From an uncultured Lachnospiraceae bacterium (GTDB lineage Bacteria > Bacillota > Clostridia > Lachnospirales > Lachnospiraceae), in assembly GCA_934320845.1 (NCBI GenBank), contig CAKRFU010000022.1:1-46210 (forward strand): DNA of 46,210 nt. The letters run 5' to 3'. The notes under the pieces are model-generated. The model searched no databases, was not told the DNA's origin, and saw nothing but the letters and a program-made list of their open reading frames with translations. Below, in pieces: positions 10,201-18,335 of this stretch (the stretch's first letter is position 1; each line of letters begins with the position of its first letter). The position numbers and the translations under genes were made by a program.

Positions 10201-10830
10201 TCCCGCCTGTTTCTCCAACGGGCCTACCTGTTTTTCTATCTCGGAAAGAATATCCTCTATTCTCTCTAAATTGTGTCTCTCTTCCTCAAGATTCTTCTGT
10301 GCACTTGCTTTTCTTCTCTTGTATTTAACAATTCCGGCTGCCTCGTCAAAAAGCTCACGCCTTTCCTCAGGTTTTCCGCTTAATATCTTGTCTATCTGAC
10401 CCTGACCGATTATGGAATATCCTTCTTTTCCTATACCTGTGTCAAACAAAAGTTCCTGAACATCTTTAAGTCTGCATGCTGTTCCATTTAACAGGTATTC
10501 ACTCTCCCCTGATCTGTAGACTCTTCTTGCTATCTTAACTTCTTCATACGGAACATTTAGTTTATGATCCTCATTGCTTATCGTAATGGCTACATATGCA
10601 AAACCAAGTGGTTTTCTCATCTGTGTTCCCGCAAAAATAACGTCCTCCATTTTGGCACCACGAAGCTGCTTTGCACTCTGCTCTCCAAGCACCCATCTGA
10701 CTGCATCGGCTACATTACTTTTTCCACTGCCGTTTGGTCCTACAATTGCGGTTATTCCATCATGAAATTCAAATATCAACTTGTTTGCAAATGATTTAAA
10801 ACCATGTACTTCTAAACTTTTTAAATACAT
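7267..10830 (-). CDS. smc: Chromosome segregation/condensation ATPase SMC
   Basis: Core ATPase of the SMC-ScpAB condensin, which organises the nucleoid. At 1187 residues it has the full architecture: N-terminal Walker A 'GPNGSGKSNVADAVRW', a long coiled coil, a hinge near residues 510-650 (starting 'GDTPGIIGVVADIIRV'), a return coiled coil, then the C-terminal signature 'MQLSGGEKALTAIALLFA' and Walker B 'FCLLDEIEAALDD'. The start is supported by AGGAGAA upstream. It follows rnc by 19 bases and precedes ftsY. scpA and scpB are not in the window. Confidence 0.98.
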   Translation of the reverse strand: MYLKSLEVHGFKSFANKLIFEFHDGITAIVGPNGSGKSNVADAVRWVLGEQSAKQLRGAKMEDVIFAGTQMRKPLGFAYVAITISNEDHKLNVPYEEVKIARRVYRSGESEYLLNGTACRLKDVQELLFDTGIGKEGYSIIGQGQIDKILSGKPEERRELFDEAAGIVKYKRRKASAQKNLEEERHNLERIEDILSEIEKQVGPLEKQAGKARQYLMLRDELRTQDVNMFLIEYDRIHDEVKAFEQKQEIAENDLKNANAEHEKSRAEYEKLQEELDKKIKSIETHKENLNTTRVLLNNCEADIRLLNEKIRGIRQSESHYKEAIDDYQLRIKKYDLEYSQYIQQREDNNEKIEQVSGLSLENKNNIEIHKNKISYIEKLIEDVQRQKLAGINAAADVKSEELKYKTLLEQNNIKRAELNKRILQNKTENSVLTENMTTHKRAYDAITEKINALDDVGMSMHNTLSEITKQNQNAQKEHSDIQQKFHMENSRLNSLKNMTERYEGFGQSIKRVMERKGDTPGIIGVVADIIRVKKEYEIAVETALGGSIQNIVTDNEHTAKKMIEYLKKNRYGRATFLPLTNIHKRAANNAVNIMSEKGVIGMASELVFAEEKYNELVKYLLGRFVVVDNIDNAIALAAKYHHTLRIVTTEGELLNPGGSMSGGAFKNNNNLLGRRRQISQLEEDVSKLKTELDKSLHIIEKSRDEITKLREKIGANDKLRQDFVLKQNTAKIGYERASADLKKSEEQLELIRIEGMRIEDDKEKLKSTMDSITKSLLKSEDESKNFDGEINKHQAELDSVKKQLEDLENKESDYTLELTSLTQSIGFIDENVDRIEQGKKIIEQQLAETVENSKNIDSQINGKKEEIVKKENTIKEQRKETERLERQIEEENLEKEELSEKNKAFLDKREELSKNINELKMECFRISGRKEKLTESIDNYTNYMWEQYELTYHSALSLKTQTELTIPGMKAKISEIKKQIKSLGSVNVNAIEQYKEVSERYELLTTQHDDLIEAAKVLEKIIEELDVEMRKQFEEQFSEIRNRFDKVFKELFGGGRGTLELMEDEDILTAGIKIIAQPPGKKLQNMMQLSGGEKALTAIALLFAIQSLKPSPFCLLDEIEAALDDSNVGRYADYLHKLTKDTQFIVITHRRGTMNAADILYGITMQEKGVSTLVSVSLLDEKDIAN

Positions 10831-10849
10831 CCGATGTTCTCCTGATTAA

Positions 10850-11533
10850 TTATTTGTGAAGCTTAAGTATAGCCTGATATGCGGCAGACTGTTCTGCCTT
10901 TTTCTTCGTTCTGCCGACAGCGGTCGTAAATCTTTCACCGCCTATGTTTACTGCAACAGTAAATGATTTATTGTGATCCGGTCCTTCCTCCTTTAGAAGT
11001 TCATATTCCATGTCAAGATGCTCACCCTGAACTATTTCCTGCAATATGGTTTTGCTGTCATAAAAAAGTTTTTTCTTCTCTATGTCCTTTAATATATGCC
11101 TGTTAATATACTCTCTTGCCTTCTCGAATCCTCCATCAAGATAGACTGCCCCTATCGTTGCTTCAAGTGTATCTGACAATATTGAATCTCTCTCTCTTCC
11201 TCCTGTTAAGTCTTCGCCTCTGCCAAGCATAACATAATCTCCGAGGTCTATATCTCTCGCACACAAGGCAAGTGTAGGCTCACAAACCCAGCTTGCTCTT
11301 ATTCTAGTCATGTCTCCCTCAGGTTTCGTCGGATTTTCTTTGTATATCTGCTCACTTGATATCAACTCCAACACGGCATCTCCTAAAAACTCAAGTCTTT
11401 CATTACACATATATTTTTTCAATCTGTTTTCATTTGAATATGAACTATGCGTAAGTGCTGTTATTAGCAAATCCGTATTTTTAAACTCATATCCTGTTTT
11501 TTTCTGAAACTCTAATAATTTTTCCTGTTTCAT
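10850..11533 (-). CDS. rnc: Ribonuclease III
   Basis: Endonuclease cleaving double-stranded RNA in rRNA and mRNA processing. The catalytic signature 'NERLEFLGDAVLELI' (metal-binding Glu and Asp) lies near residue 40, with the second acidic site at 'DTLEATIGAVYLDGG'. The C-terminal double-stranded-RNA-binding domain ends in 'GRTKKKAEQSAAYQAI'. I start at the ATG at 11533 (MKQEKLLEFQ) with AGGAG 8 bases upstream. An ORF extension to 11602 overlaps acpP and is not supported. Length 227 residues, normal for the family. Confidence 0.96.
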   Translation of the reverse strand: MKQEKLLEFQKKTGYEFKNTDLLITALTHSSYSNENRLKKYMCNERLEFLGDAVLELISSEQIYKENPTKPEGDMTRIRASWVCEPTLALCARDIDLGDYVMLGRGEDLTGGRERDSILSDTLEATIGAVYLDGGFEKAREYINRHILKDIEKKKLFYDSKTILQEIVQGEHLDMEYELLKEEGPDHNKSFTVAVNIGGERFTTAVGRTKKKAEQSAAYQAILKLHK

Positions 11534-11576
11534 CAGGCACACTCCTAACATTCTTCGCTTATATACGATGCTTTTA

Positions 11577-11795
11577 TTAACAGATAATTTCCAACAAATC
11601 ACCGACCGTAATCACATCTTTCAGCGTTTCTTCATCTATCGATATGTCAAACTCTTTTTCAACTCCCATCAATATTTGAAAAAGCTCAAGAGAGTCTGCT
11701 CCAAGGTCATCAACAAAACTCATTTCCTGAACAATATCTGTATCATCAATACTCAAAACCTCTGCAATTATTTTTTGAAGTTTTTGAAATTCCAT
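11577..11795 (-). CDS. acpP: Acyl carrier protein
   Basis: Small acidic carrier of fatty-acyl chains, 72 residues. The phosphopantetheine attachment serine is in 'DDLGADSLELFQILMG', with DSLE in place of the commoner DSLD. The ATG at 11795 follows a GGTGG site; the coding sequence starts 11 bases after the plsX stop. Position between plsX and rnc is the usual Firmicute arrangement, tying the carrier to fatty-acid and phospholipid synthesis. Confidence 0.95.
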   Translation of the reverse strand: MEFQKLQKIIAEVLSIDDTDIVQEMSFVDDLGADSLELFQILMGVEKEFDISIDEETLKDVITVGDLLEIIC

Positions 11796-11805
11796 ATGGC
11801 ACCAC

Positions 11806-12813
11806 CTATTCAATAATAAGATTTTCTTTTATTTTTTCATTTATCTTTTCTTCATTGAACTGTATGCACTGTCTTATTGCCTGTGTGATTTCCACACTTG
11901 ATGAACTTCCATGTGCCTTCACAACAAGACCGTTAAGACCAAGAAGCGGAGCTCCACCCTGATCTGATGTATCAAACTGCTTAAGTGTTGATTTGAGTGC
12001 CGGTTTGATGAGAAGCGCACCTATTTTACTTCTAAGACTTGACATAAGACCTTCTTTTACTTTTCCAAGAAGTGTTGATGCAAGACCCTCGTATAATTTT
12101 AATATTACATTTCCGACAAAGGCTTCACAAACTATAACATCAGCATCCCCTTTAGGAATATCTCTCGCCTCAATACTTCCTATAAAATTGATATCCTTAC
12201 ATTCCTTAAGTAAAGGATATGTTTCTTTTACGAGCATATTTCCTTTTTCTTCCTCAGCACCGATATTTACGATGGCAACACGCGGTTTTTCTATTCCGAC
12301 AATTCTTTCCATATATATCGAACCCATCTTTGCAAATTGAACAAGATGTGATGCTCTTGCGTCTACATTGGCGCCACAGTCAATCAGGAGTGCTGGTCCT
12401 TTTGCTGTAGGAATAAGCGGTGCGAGAGGCGAACGCTCTACGCCTTTGATTCTACCCACAACAAACTGGCCACCAACAAGTATAGCCCCTGTACTTCCAG
12501 CCGATACAAACGCATCTGCCTCACCATGTTTCACAAGATTCATTCCAACAACTATTGAAGAATTTTTCTTTTTTCTTATCGCCATTACCGGAGGTTCATC
12601 AAATCCAATAACATCATCTGCATGTACAATTGTCACACGTTCTTTATCATATGTATATTTTGCAAGCTCTGTATTAATGTCATCAGTTCTTCCAACTAAC
12701 ACAACATGTATCTTATCATTTTCATTGACTGCATCAATTGCACCTTTAATAGGTGCCTGCGGAGCATTATCTCCACCCATGGCATCAACAACTACCTTAA
12801 TAATATCACTCAT
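11806..12813 (-). CDS. plsX: Phosphate acyltransferase PlsX
   Basis: Forms acyl-phosphate from acyl-ACP and phosphate, feeding PlsY in phosphatidic acid synthesis; peripheral at the membrane. The N-terminus 'VVVDAMGGDNAPQAPIKGA' is diagnostic, with 'SAGSTGAILVGG', 'LIDCGANVDAR' and 'VCEAFVGNVILKL' following. Length 335 residues. A GAGGTG site precedes the ATG. It is the first gene of the plsX-acpP-rnc-smc-ftsY run, with a plausible promoter in the gap to cheR. Confidence 0.97.
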   Translation of the reverse strand: MSDIIKVVVDAMGGDNAPQAPIKGAIDAVNENDKIHVVLVGRTDDINTELAKYTYDKERVTIVHADDVIGFDEPPVMAIRKKKNSSIVVGMNLVKHGEADAFVSAGSTGAILVGGQFVVGRIKGVERSPLAPLIPTAKGPALLIDCGANVDARASHLVQFAKMGSIYMERIVGIEKPRVAIVNIGAEEEKGNMLVKETYPLLKECKDINFIGSIEARDIPKGDADVIVCEAFVGNVILKLYEGLASTLLGKVKEGLMSSLRSKIGALLIKPALKSTLKQFDTSDQGGAPLLGLNGLVVKAHGSSSSVEITQAIRQCIQFNEEKINEKIKENLIIE

Positions 12814-12865
12814 ATTTCACCTCATATTGCATTTATTTTCGTCCATACTTATATACACAATCTCC

Positions 12866-12894
12866 ATTTTACTAAAAAACTCACAATAGTGCAA
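12866..12894 (-). promoter_or_regulatory. Candidate sigma-A promoter for plsX
   Basis: On the minus strand, TTGCAC (12889-12894) and TAAAAT (12866-12871) are separated by 17 bases, about 50 bases upstream of the plsX start and just beyond the cheR terminator. I saw no clear FapR-type palindrome. Confidence 0.4.
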
Positions 12895-12902
12895 GATTAA
12901 AA

Positions 12903-12922
12903 GCAGCCCATTAATGAGCTGC
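12903..12922 (-). terminator. Rho-independent terminator after cheR
   Basis: GCAGC and GCTGC arms flank the palindromic CATTAATG, with a single mismatch on the way in, and TTTTAAT follows on the minus strand. The cheR stop codon lies inside the hairpin. It separates cheR from the plsX operon. Confidence 0.65.
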
Positions 12923-13693
12923 CTTTTTATAGAAAAATGATTTATATGTTGAAAATCCTGATTCACCCGGCGATATAATCTGTTCTGTACTTCCTACAAA
13001 CAATATACCGTCGTTTTTAAGGGACGCATTAAATTTTTTATATATTTCCGCTTTCGCTTCCTCTGTAAAATAAATCATAACATTTCTGCAGACAATCATA
13101 TTGCATCCTGTAGGATATGTATCTTTAAGCAAATTGTGCTGTTTAAATTCAACTCGCTTCTTTATTTCATCTGAAATCTGATAACTTCTTGTTCCTACTT
13201 TAGTAAAATACTTTGTTATGTATTCCTTTGGAAGTCCCTTAAGACTCTTTTCATCGTAAATTCCTACCTGCGCTTTTTCAAGCACAACTCTGTCCAAATC
13301 TGTGGCGATAACTTTTATCTTGTTTAGAGGAATAAACTTTGACAACAACATTACAAGTGTATATGGCTCATCTCCTGTAGAACATGCCGCACTCCATATT
13401 TTAAGGTCATTACCGAAGCATTCAAAGAGATATGGTAAAATTTCCTTTTCCAAAAGCTTCCACTGTTCAGGATTGCGGTAAAACTCAGATACGTTGATTG
13501 TCAGATACGTCACAAAATCATCAAGCATTTTTTTATCTTTTTTTATCACTTCTATATATTCATCATAACTCTTTATCTTATTTTTTGTTATCAATGAATC
13601 AATACGTCTTTTCATTTGTCTTTCTTTGTAACTGCTCAAATCTATCTTTGTGAGCTGATATACTTTTTCTTTAAACTTTTCATAGTCTCCCAT
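12911..13693 (-). CDS. cheR: Chemotaxis protein methyltransferase CheR
   Basis: SAM-dependent methylation of glutamates on chemoreceptors. The N-terminal alpha domain (residues 1-75, 'SYKERQMKRRIDSLI') precedes the methyltransferase core: 'NVSEFYRNPEQWKLLEKEIL', the SAM loop 'IWSAACSTGDEPYTLVMLL', 'VIATDLDRVVLEKA' and 'DMIVCRNVMIYF'-like 'NMIVCRNVMIYF'. At 260 residues it is a plain CheR without TPR repeats. The ATG at 13693 has GGAGGG 7 bases upstream; the longer ORF to 13759 runs into a hairpin. No other chemotaxis genes are nearby, so it is an orphan between rpsA and plsX. Confidence 0.94.
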   Translation of the reverse strand: MGDYEKFKEKVYQLTKIDLSSYKERQMKRRIDSLITKNKIKSYDEYIEVIKKDKKMLDDFVTYLTINVSEFYRNPEQWKLLEKEILPYLFECFGNDLKIWSAACSTGDEPYTLVMLLSKFIPLNKIKVIATDLDRVVLEKAQVGIYDEKSLKGLPKEYITKYFTKVGTRSYQISDEIKKRVEFKQHNLLKDTYPTGCNMIVCRNVMIYFTEEAKAEIYKKFNASLKNDGILFVGSTEQIISPGESGFSTYKSFFYKKAAH

Positions 13694-13716
13694 TTTCCAT
13701 CCCTCCTTTATATTAA

Positions 13717-13750
13717 AATACGCCAATCCGAATAACCGGATTGGCGTATT
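13717..13750 (-). terminator. Perfect 14-bp stem hairpin between rpsA and cheR
   Basis: Arms AATACGCCAATCCG and complement enclose a 6-base loop. On the minus strand it ends in a short TATTTTAAT run, so it can serve as an intrinsic terminator for rpsA or an attenuator for cheR. It ends about 13 bases before the cheR ribosome site. Confidence 0.6.
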
Positions 13751-13751
13751 A

Positions 13752-13844
13752 AAGAACATCCTGCGTTCTTATTGCAAAACATGTGTCAGCTTTGCTGACA
13801 ATTTCATTTACACATTTATGCAATCCAGCAGAGCTTTTACTCTG
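13752..13844. repeat. Three further small hairpins after rpsA
   Basis: Arms at 13752-13757/13765-13770 (AAGAAC), 13784-13790/13794-13800 (TGTCAGC, 3-base loop) and 13829-13833/13840-13844 (CAGAG, spanning the rpsA stop). Together with the 14-bp stem they fill nearly the whole 143-base gap. The role is unknown; 3' end processing or transcript stability is possible. Confidence 0.5.
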
Positions 13845-14931
13845 TAACTTCTTCCTCTTCTTCTGATTCATTATCATTTAAGAGTGCTTTAATACTTAAG
13901 CTTATCTTATGATCATCAGGGTTAAAGTCAACTACTTTTGCCTCAATCTCCTGTCCAACCTTTAATGCATCTGATGGCTTGTCAACATGTTCTTTTGAAA
14001 TCTGTGAAACATGAAGTAATGCGTCAACGCCCGGCTCAAGCTCTATAAATGCACCGAAGTCTGCCATTCTTGCAACTTTACCTGTAACTACTGAACCTAC
14101 ACTGTACTTATCAGCAGCATTTAACCAAGGATTCTGATCCTCAAATTTAAGGCTGAGTGCAATCTTGTCATCTTTAATATCTTTGATGAGAACTTTTGTC
14201 TTATCTCCAACATTGAATACTTTTCTAGGGTTCTCAACACGTCCCCATGACATTTCAGAAATATGAAGGAGTCCGTCTGCTCCACCTAAATCGATGAATG
14301 CACCGAAGTCTGTAAGGTTCTTAACTGTACCTTCAACAACATCTCCTACATGGATTCTTGCGAATAACTCTTCCTGAAGTTTCTTCTTCTCTGCAACTAA
14401 AAGCTGCTTTCTGTCACCGATGATTCTTCTCTTCTTAGGATTGAACTCACTGATAACAAACTCTATCTCCTGTCCTGCATATTTTGAAAGGTCTTTCTCG
14501 TATGTGTCTGATACAAGACTTGCAGGAATAAATACCTTTGTTTCCTCAACAACTACACTTAAACCACCTGTCAATACATCTGAAACTGTTGCTTTTAATA
14601 CAGTCTGATTTTCAAAAGCTTCTTTGATGTGCTCGTTGCTCTGTTCCATAGCTAAACGCTTATATGTGAGAAGAACCTGTCCCTCACCATCGTTTACTTT
14701 AAGAACTTTGGCTTTCATCTTGTCGCCTTCTTTAACAACTTCTCTAAGGTCGATGCCAGACTGATTGCTGTATTCATTTCTTGTAATGATACCGTCAGCC
14801 TTATAACCGATGTTTAAGATAATTTCATCTTCCTTAACGCTGATAACTGTCCCTTCTACAATCTCTCCATTGTGGATTGTTACTAATGATTCTTCCAATA
14901 ACTGTTCAAATTCATTATTCATTTCTGACAT
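13837..14931 (-). CDS. rpsA: 30S ribosomal protein S1 homologue
   Basis: RNA-binding protein with four S1 (OB-fold) repeats in 364 residues: about 18-85 ('GEIVEGTVISVKEDEIILNI'), 100-165 (a degenerate repeat), 187-255 ('GDVVEGTVKNLTDFGAFIDL') and 272-345 ('GSVVTGKVARMADFGAFIEL'). It is shorter than the six-repeat E. coli S1, as usual in Firmicutes. The C-terminus is a short acidic tail. AAGGAGG lies 7 bases before the ATG at 14931. The start overlaps the ispH stop by 17 bases; in some clostridia these two genes are fused, but here they are separate. Confidence 0.93.
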   Translation of the reverse strand: MSEMNNEFEQLLEESLVTIHNGEIVEGTVISVKEDEIILNIGYKADGIITRNEYSNQSGIDLREVVKEGDKMKAKVLKVNDGEGQVLLTYKRLAMEQSNEHIKEAFENQTVLKATVSDVLTGGLSVVVEETKVFIPASLVSDTYEKDLSKYAGQEIEFVISEFNPKKRRIIGDRKQLLVAEKKKLQEELFARIHVGDVVEGTVKNLTDFGAFIDLGGADGLLHISEMSWGRVENPRKVFNVGDKTKVLIKDIKDDKIALSLKFEDQNPWLNAADKYSVGSVVTGKVARMADFGAFIELEPGVDALLHVSQISKEHVDKPSDALKVGQEIEAKVVDFNPDDHKISLSIKALLNDNESEEEEEVTE

Positions 14932-15763
14932 ATGATTGAACCTCCTTAATAATATTATTTGGGGTTGAAGCCCCGGCAGTAATACCCACGCTACGAAAAG
15001 ATTGAAGTTGCTTCAAATCCAGGTCATCAAGTGTCTGTATAAAATATGTGTTCTCACACTCTTTTCTACAAATTTCATAAAGTTTCTGGGTGTTTGAACT
15101 ATGTTTTCCACCTATTACTAACATCGCGTCGGATTGCCTCGCAATAGTACCCGCTTCTGTCTGACGCTCTTCGGTAGCGTTGCAAATTGTATTCATAACA
15201 TCTATATCATAACTCTTTTTAGATAAAATATCAACTATATCTTTGAATTTCTTGTAATTAAATGTCGTTTGTGATACAACACATAACTTTTTTGTGCCGT
15301 CAACGGTATAATTTTCTGCTTCCTCAACGCTTTCCAACACAACAGGTTCATTGATGCACCAGCCCTTTATCCCTTCTACTTCAGGATGCTTGTCGCTTCC
15401 TATAATAATTATTGTTCTTCCGTTTTGTGATGCCTCTTTAACTATTTTGTGTATCTTGGATACAAACGGGCACGTTGCATCAACTATATTCACATTTTTT
15501 TCCCTTAGCTTCTCTATAACTTTTTCGGGCACACCATGCGAACGTATTATGACAGTTGCATCATAACCGTTATTTATATCATTGACAGAATCTATGACTT
15601 TTACACCTTTTTTTTCTAAATCATTTACTACCTGTTCATTATGGATAATCGGACCAAGCGTATATACTCTGTCTCCCTTTTCTGCCTCATCATACACCAT
15701 ATCAACAGCACGTTTTACACCAAAACAAAAACCTGCGCTTTTTGCAGTTATAACTTCTCTCAT
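14915..15763 (-). CDS. ispH: 4-hydroxy-3-methylbut-2-enyl diphosphate reductase
   Basis: Last enzyme of the MEP pathway, making IPP and DMAPP with a 4Fe-4S cluster. Three conserved cysteines are visible: 'AGFCFGVKRAVD' near residue 12, 'VDATCPFVSKIH' near 96 and 'MNTICNATEERQTE' near 188. Other family marks are 'IIHNEQVV', 'IRSHGVPE', 'VVSQTTFN' and 'GGKHSSNTQKLYEIC'. Length 282 residues. Its start overlaps the cmk stop by 4 bases, indicating translational coupling in a cmk-ispH-rpsA operon. Confidence 0.96.
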   Translation of the reverse strand: MREVITAKSAGFCFGVKRAVDMVYDEAEKGDRVYTLGPIIHNEQVVNDLEKKGVKVIDSVNDINNGYDATVIIRSHGVPEKVIEKLREKNVNIVDATCPFVSKIHKIVKEASQNGRTIIIIGSDKHPEVEGIKGWCINEPVVLESVEEAENYTVDGTKKLCVVSQTTFNYKKFKDIVDILSKKSYDIDVMNTICNATEERQTEAGTIARQSDAMLVIGGKHSSNTQKLYEICRKECENTYFIQTLDDLDLKQLQSFRSVGITAGASTPNNIIKEVQSYVRNE

Positions 15764-16434
15764 ATTGCTCCCTGCTTCGTCTTTTCAAAAACATCAATAA
15801 TTGCATCCACTACCTGTTCTATACTCATATCCGACGAATCTATAAGTACGGCATCTTCTGCCTGTTTAAGCGGTGCTATCTCCCTGTTCATATCCTGCTC
15901 ATCTCTTGCAATTATATCTTTTTCTATCTGCTTGATGTCGCATTCAATTCCTCTTTCAACCTGCTCCTTATATCTTCTTCTTGCCCTCTCCTCAGCACTT
16001 GCGGTAAGGAAAATTTTGGTCTTTGCATCAGGAAGCACGCATGTTCCTATGTCTCTTCCATCCATTATTACATTCTTCTCTGCTGCAAGCTGTCTTTGAA
16101 GATTTAAAAGTTTATCTCTTACAGCAGGATATTTTGAAATACTTGATGTCATCATGCTGACCTGCTCTGTTCTGATAAAATCATTTACATTTTCACCATT
16201 TAAAATAACCTGCTGGGCACCGTCCACATAATCTATAGACACATCTATATCACTGCATTTTTCACCGATAGTCTTTTCATCACCAGCTGCTACCCCGTTT
16301 CTTATAAAATACAATGCAATAGCTCTATACATTGCTCCTGTATCAACATAAATAAAATCAAGTTTCTTTGCTGCCTTTTTAGCTATTGTACTTTTTCCGG
16401 CACCTGCCGGTCCATCTATTGCTATATTATACAT
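15760..16434 (-). CDS. cmk: Cytidylate kinase
   Basis: Phosphorylates CMP and dCMP. P-loop 'IAIDGPAGAGKSTIAKKAA' at the N-terminus; 'YVDTGAMYRAIALYFI' and the CMP-binding 'VIMDGRDIGTCVLPDA' with 'KIFLTASAEERARRRYKE' follow. At 224 residues it is the standard bacterial length. GAGGAAAG precedes the ATG. The cmk-ispH-rpsA order is a conserved Firmicute arrangement. Confidence 0.96.
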   Translation of the reverse strand: MYNIAIDGPAGAGKSTIAKKAAKKLDFIYVDTGAMYRAIALYFIRNGVAAGDEKTIGEKCSDIDVSIDYVDGAQQVILNGENVNDFIRTEQVSMMTSSISKYPAVRDKLLNLQRQLAAEKNVIMDGRDIGTCVLPDAKTKIFLTASAEERARRRYKEQVERGIECDIKQIEKDIIARDEQDMNREIAPLKQAEDAVLIDSSDMSIEQVVDAIIDVFEKTKQGAI

Positions 16435-16463
16435 ACTCTTTCCTCACTCTCACTTATTGTTTA

Positions 16464-17696
16464 TTATATTTCCATTCCGGCAAGATACCCTGTTGACCAT
16501 GCTATCTGCAAATTATAACCGCCCGTTACCGCATCAAGGTCAAGAACTTCTCCTGCGAAAAAAAGACCTTTTACTTTTTTTGACTCCATTGTTCCGGGAT
16601 TTATCTCCTTGACTGATACGCCGCCTTTGGTGATTATCGCCTCATTAAATCCACGCAGACTTTCAATTTCAAATGTAAGTCCCTTTAAAAGATTGACAAG
16701 CCTGTGCCTTTCTTCCTTTGTTATATTGTTTACCTGTTTTTGTTCATCAATTTCTGACAATTCAACGATAACCGGTATCATTTTTGCCGGCAGAAGTCTT
16801 GACAGGCTGTTTTTAAAATAACTGTTTTTGTTTTCGGAAAAGTCTCTCAAAATTCTCTCATCAAGCTGTTCTTTAGAAAGAGCAGGTTTTAAGTCAATGC
16901 TTAGTTCCATCTGTGACACATCTTTTCCCGATGCCAGCGTACTAGCACTTAAAACAAGCGGACCGCTGACACCAAAATGTGTAAACAGCATCTCACCTAG
17001 TTCTTCGTACAAAACTTTACCTTTATCGAGGAGTGTCATCTTGACATTTCTAAGTGAAAGCCCCTGCAGTCTTTTTGGTATATCCGAGTCAATATTAAAC
17101 GGAACAAGTGACGGATAACACTTTGTAACTTTTACACCTGCATCTTTTGCAAATCTGTACCCGTCACCTGTTGAACCTGTTGACTGATAAGAACATCCTC
17201 CCGTTGCAACAATCACTTTATCTGCCGCATAGCTTTCACTCTTATCTTTCGACTGTACCATTACACCGTTACATATACCGTTTTCAATCTCAATGCTCAA
17301 TACTTTTGCATTTAATACTATTTTTACTTTTCTCTTTTCAAGTGCCTTTTTTAAGGTTTTTATTACATCTGATGACTTGTCTGACTCTGGGAAAACCCTG
17401 TTGCCTCTCTCGGTTTTTAATTTCAAACCTTCGCCTTCCAAAAAATCCATCATCCTGTAACTGTCAAATGTATAGAAAGCACTGTATAAAAACTTAGGAT
17501 TTGACCTTACATTTTTTAAGAGATTTTCGACATCACTGTCATTTGTTATATTACATCTTCCTTTACCTGTAATATAAACTTTTTTTCCGAGTTTCTCATT
17601 CTTTTCAAGCAGAATAACCTCTGCACCTGAATCTGCGGCAGATATGGCAGCCATCATTCCTGCTGCCCCACCACCAACAACTATTACTTTGCTCAT
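16464..17696 (-). CDS. HI0933-family FAD-dependent oxidoreductase
   Basis: Flavoprotein of the HI0933/BaiN group (often called aminoacetone oxidase family); substrate unknown. The N-terminal FAD loop 'VVGGGAAGMMAAISAADSGA' is followed by the family's 'KVYITGKGRCNITN', 'VIVATGGCSYQSTGSTGDGY' and 'LFTHFGVSGPLVLS'. The C-terminal FAD motif 'FFAGEVLDLDAVTGGYNL' and 'IAWSTGYLAG' complete it. Length 410 residues is normal. It precedes cmk by 29 bases, a neighbour pairing common in clostridia. No membrane segment or signal peptide is seen. Confidence 0.9.
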   Translation of the reverse strand: MSKVIVVGGGAAGMMAAISAADSGAEVILLEKNEKLGKKVYITGKGRCNITNDSDVENLLKNVRSNPKFLYSAFYTFDSYRMMDFLEGEGLKLKTERGNRVFPESDKSSDVIKTLKKALEKRKVKIVLNAKVLSIEIENGICNGVMVQSKDKSESYAADKVIVATGGCSYQSTGSTGDGYRFAKDAGVKVTKCYPSLVPFNIDSDIPKRLQGLSLRNVKMTLLDKGKVLYEELGEMLFTHFGVSGPLVLSASTLASGKDVSQMELSIDLKPALSKEQLDERILRDFSENKNSYFKNSLSRLLPAKMIPVIVELSEIDEQKQVNNITKEERHRLVNLLKGLTFEIESLRGFNEAIITKGGVSVKEINPGTMESKKVKGLFFAGEVLDLDAVTGGYNLQIAWSTGYLAGMEI

Positions 17697-17716
17697 CTTT
17701 TGCCAGCCTTTCCCTA

Positions 17717-18265
17717 TTACATCTTGCCATCATTAAGGACATTCCAGTTCTTAACCAGATAATCGACAAGTGATATTACCGTCAATATAATTGCAGCATA
17801 GATAAGTACATTCTCAACAATGTTTATAACTTCGCCTTCAAAATTAACTATAAGAAATACCGACATCACCATCTGCACTGTTGTTTTTATTTTTCCCCAC
17901 CAGCTTGCTGCCAGAACTATGCCCTCATTTGCAGCGACAAGCCTGAATCCGCTTATTATAAATTCTCTGCTTATTATAATTATAACTCCCCATACCGGCA
18001 TAGGATTTTCCGGAATAGACACAAAACATATAAGTGCCGTACTTACAAGCAGTTTATCCGCAAGCGGATCCATAAACTTTCCAAAATTTGAGACAAGATT
18101 ATATTTTCTTGCTATAAAACCATCCAGTGTGTCAGTAAGTGATGCTATTATAAAAATTGCAACAGCAATATACTTAGAACCTTCAACCATATCCGTAAGC
18201 ATGAAAAACGCAAAAAACGGTATCATTATAACTCTAAGCATTGTTATTTTATTTGGTAAATTCAT
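17717..18265 (-). CDS. pgsA: CDP-diacylglycerol-glycerol-3-phosphate 3-phosphatidyltransferase
   Basis: Makes phosphatidylglycerophosphate, the precursor of phosphatidylglycerol. The CDP-alcohol phosphotransferase signature D-x2-D-G-x2-A-R-x8-G-x3-D-x3-D is complete, running from 'DTLDGFIARKY' to 'GKFMDPLADK' (about residues 46-71). Several hydrophobic helices mark an integral membrane protein of 182 residues. GGAGG precedes the ATG. It lies 70 bases downstream of rimO, a pairing widely seen in Firmicutes. Confidence 0.94.
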   Translation of the reverse strand: MNLPNKITMLRVIMIPFFAFFMLTDMVEGSKYIAVAIFIIASLTDTLDGFIARKYNLVSNFGKFMDPLADKLLVSTALICFVSIPENPMPVWGVIIIISREFIISGFRLVAANEGIVLAASWWGKIKTTVQMVMSVFLIVNFEGEVINIVENVLIYAAIILTVISLVDYLVKNWNVLNDGKM

Positions 18266-18335
18266 ACTAAGCCTCCATTTTTATACAATGCACTCTCAAA
18301 ATTTTTCGTCTAGAAGCTTTCTAGTGTACTGTATC

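Noticed and set aside
14915..15763. IspH-RpsA fusion protein
   Set aside because: The frames differ and each gene has its own start and stop with a ribosome site for rpsA.
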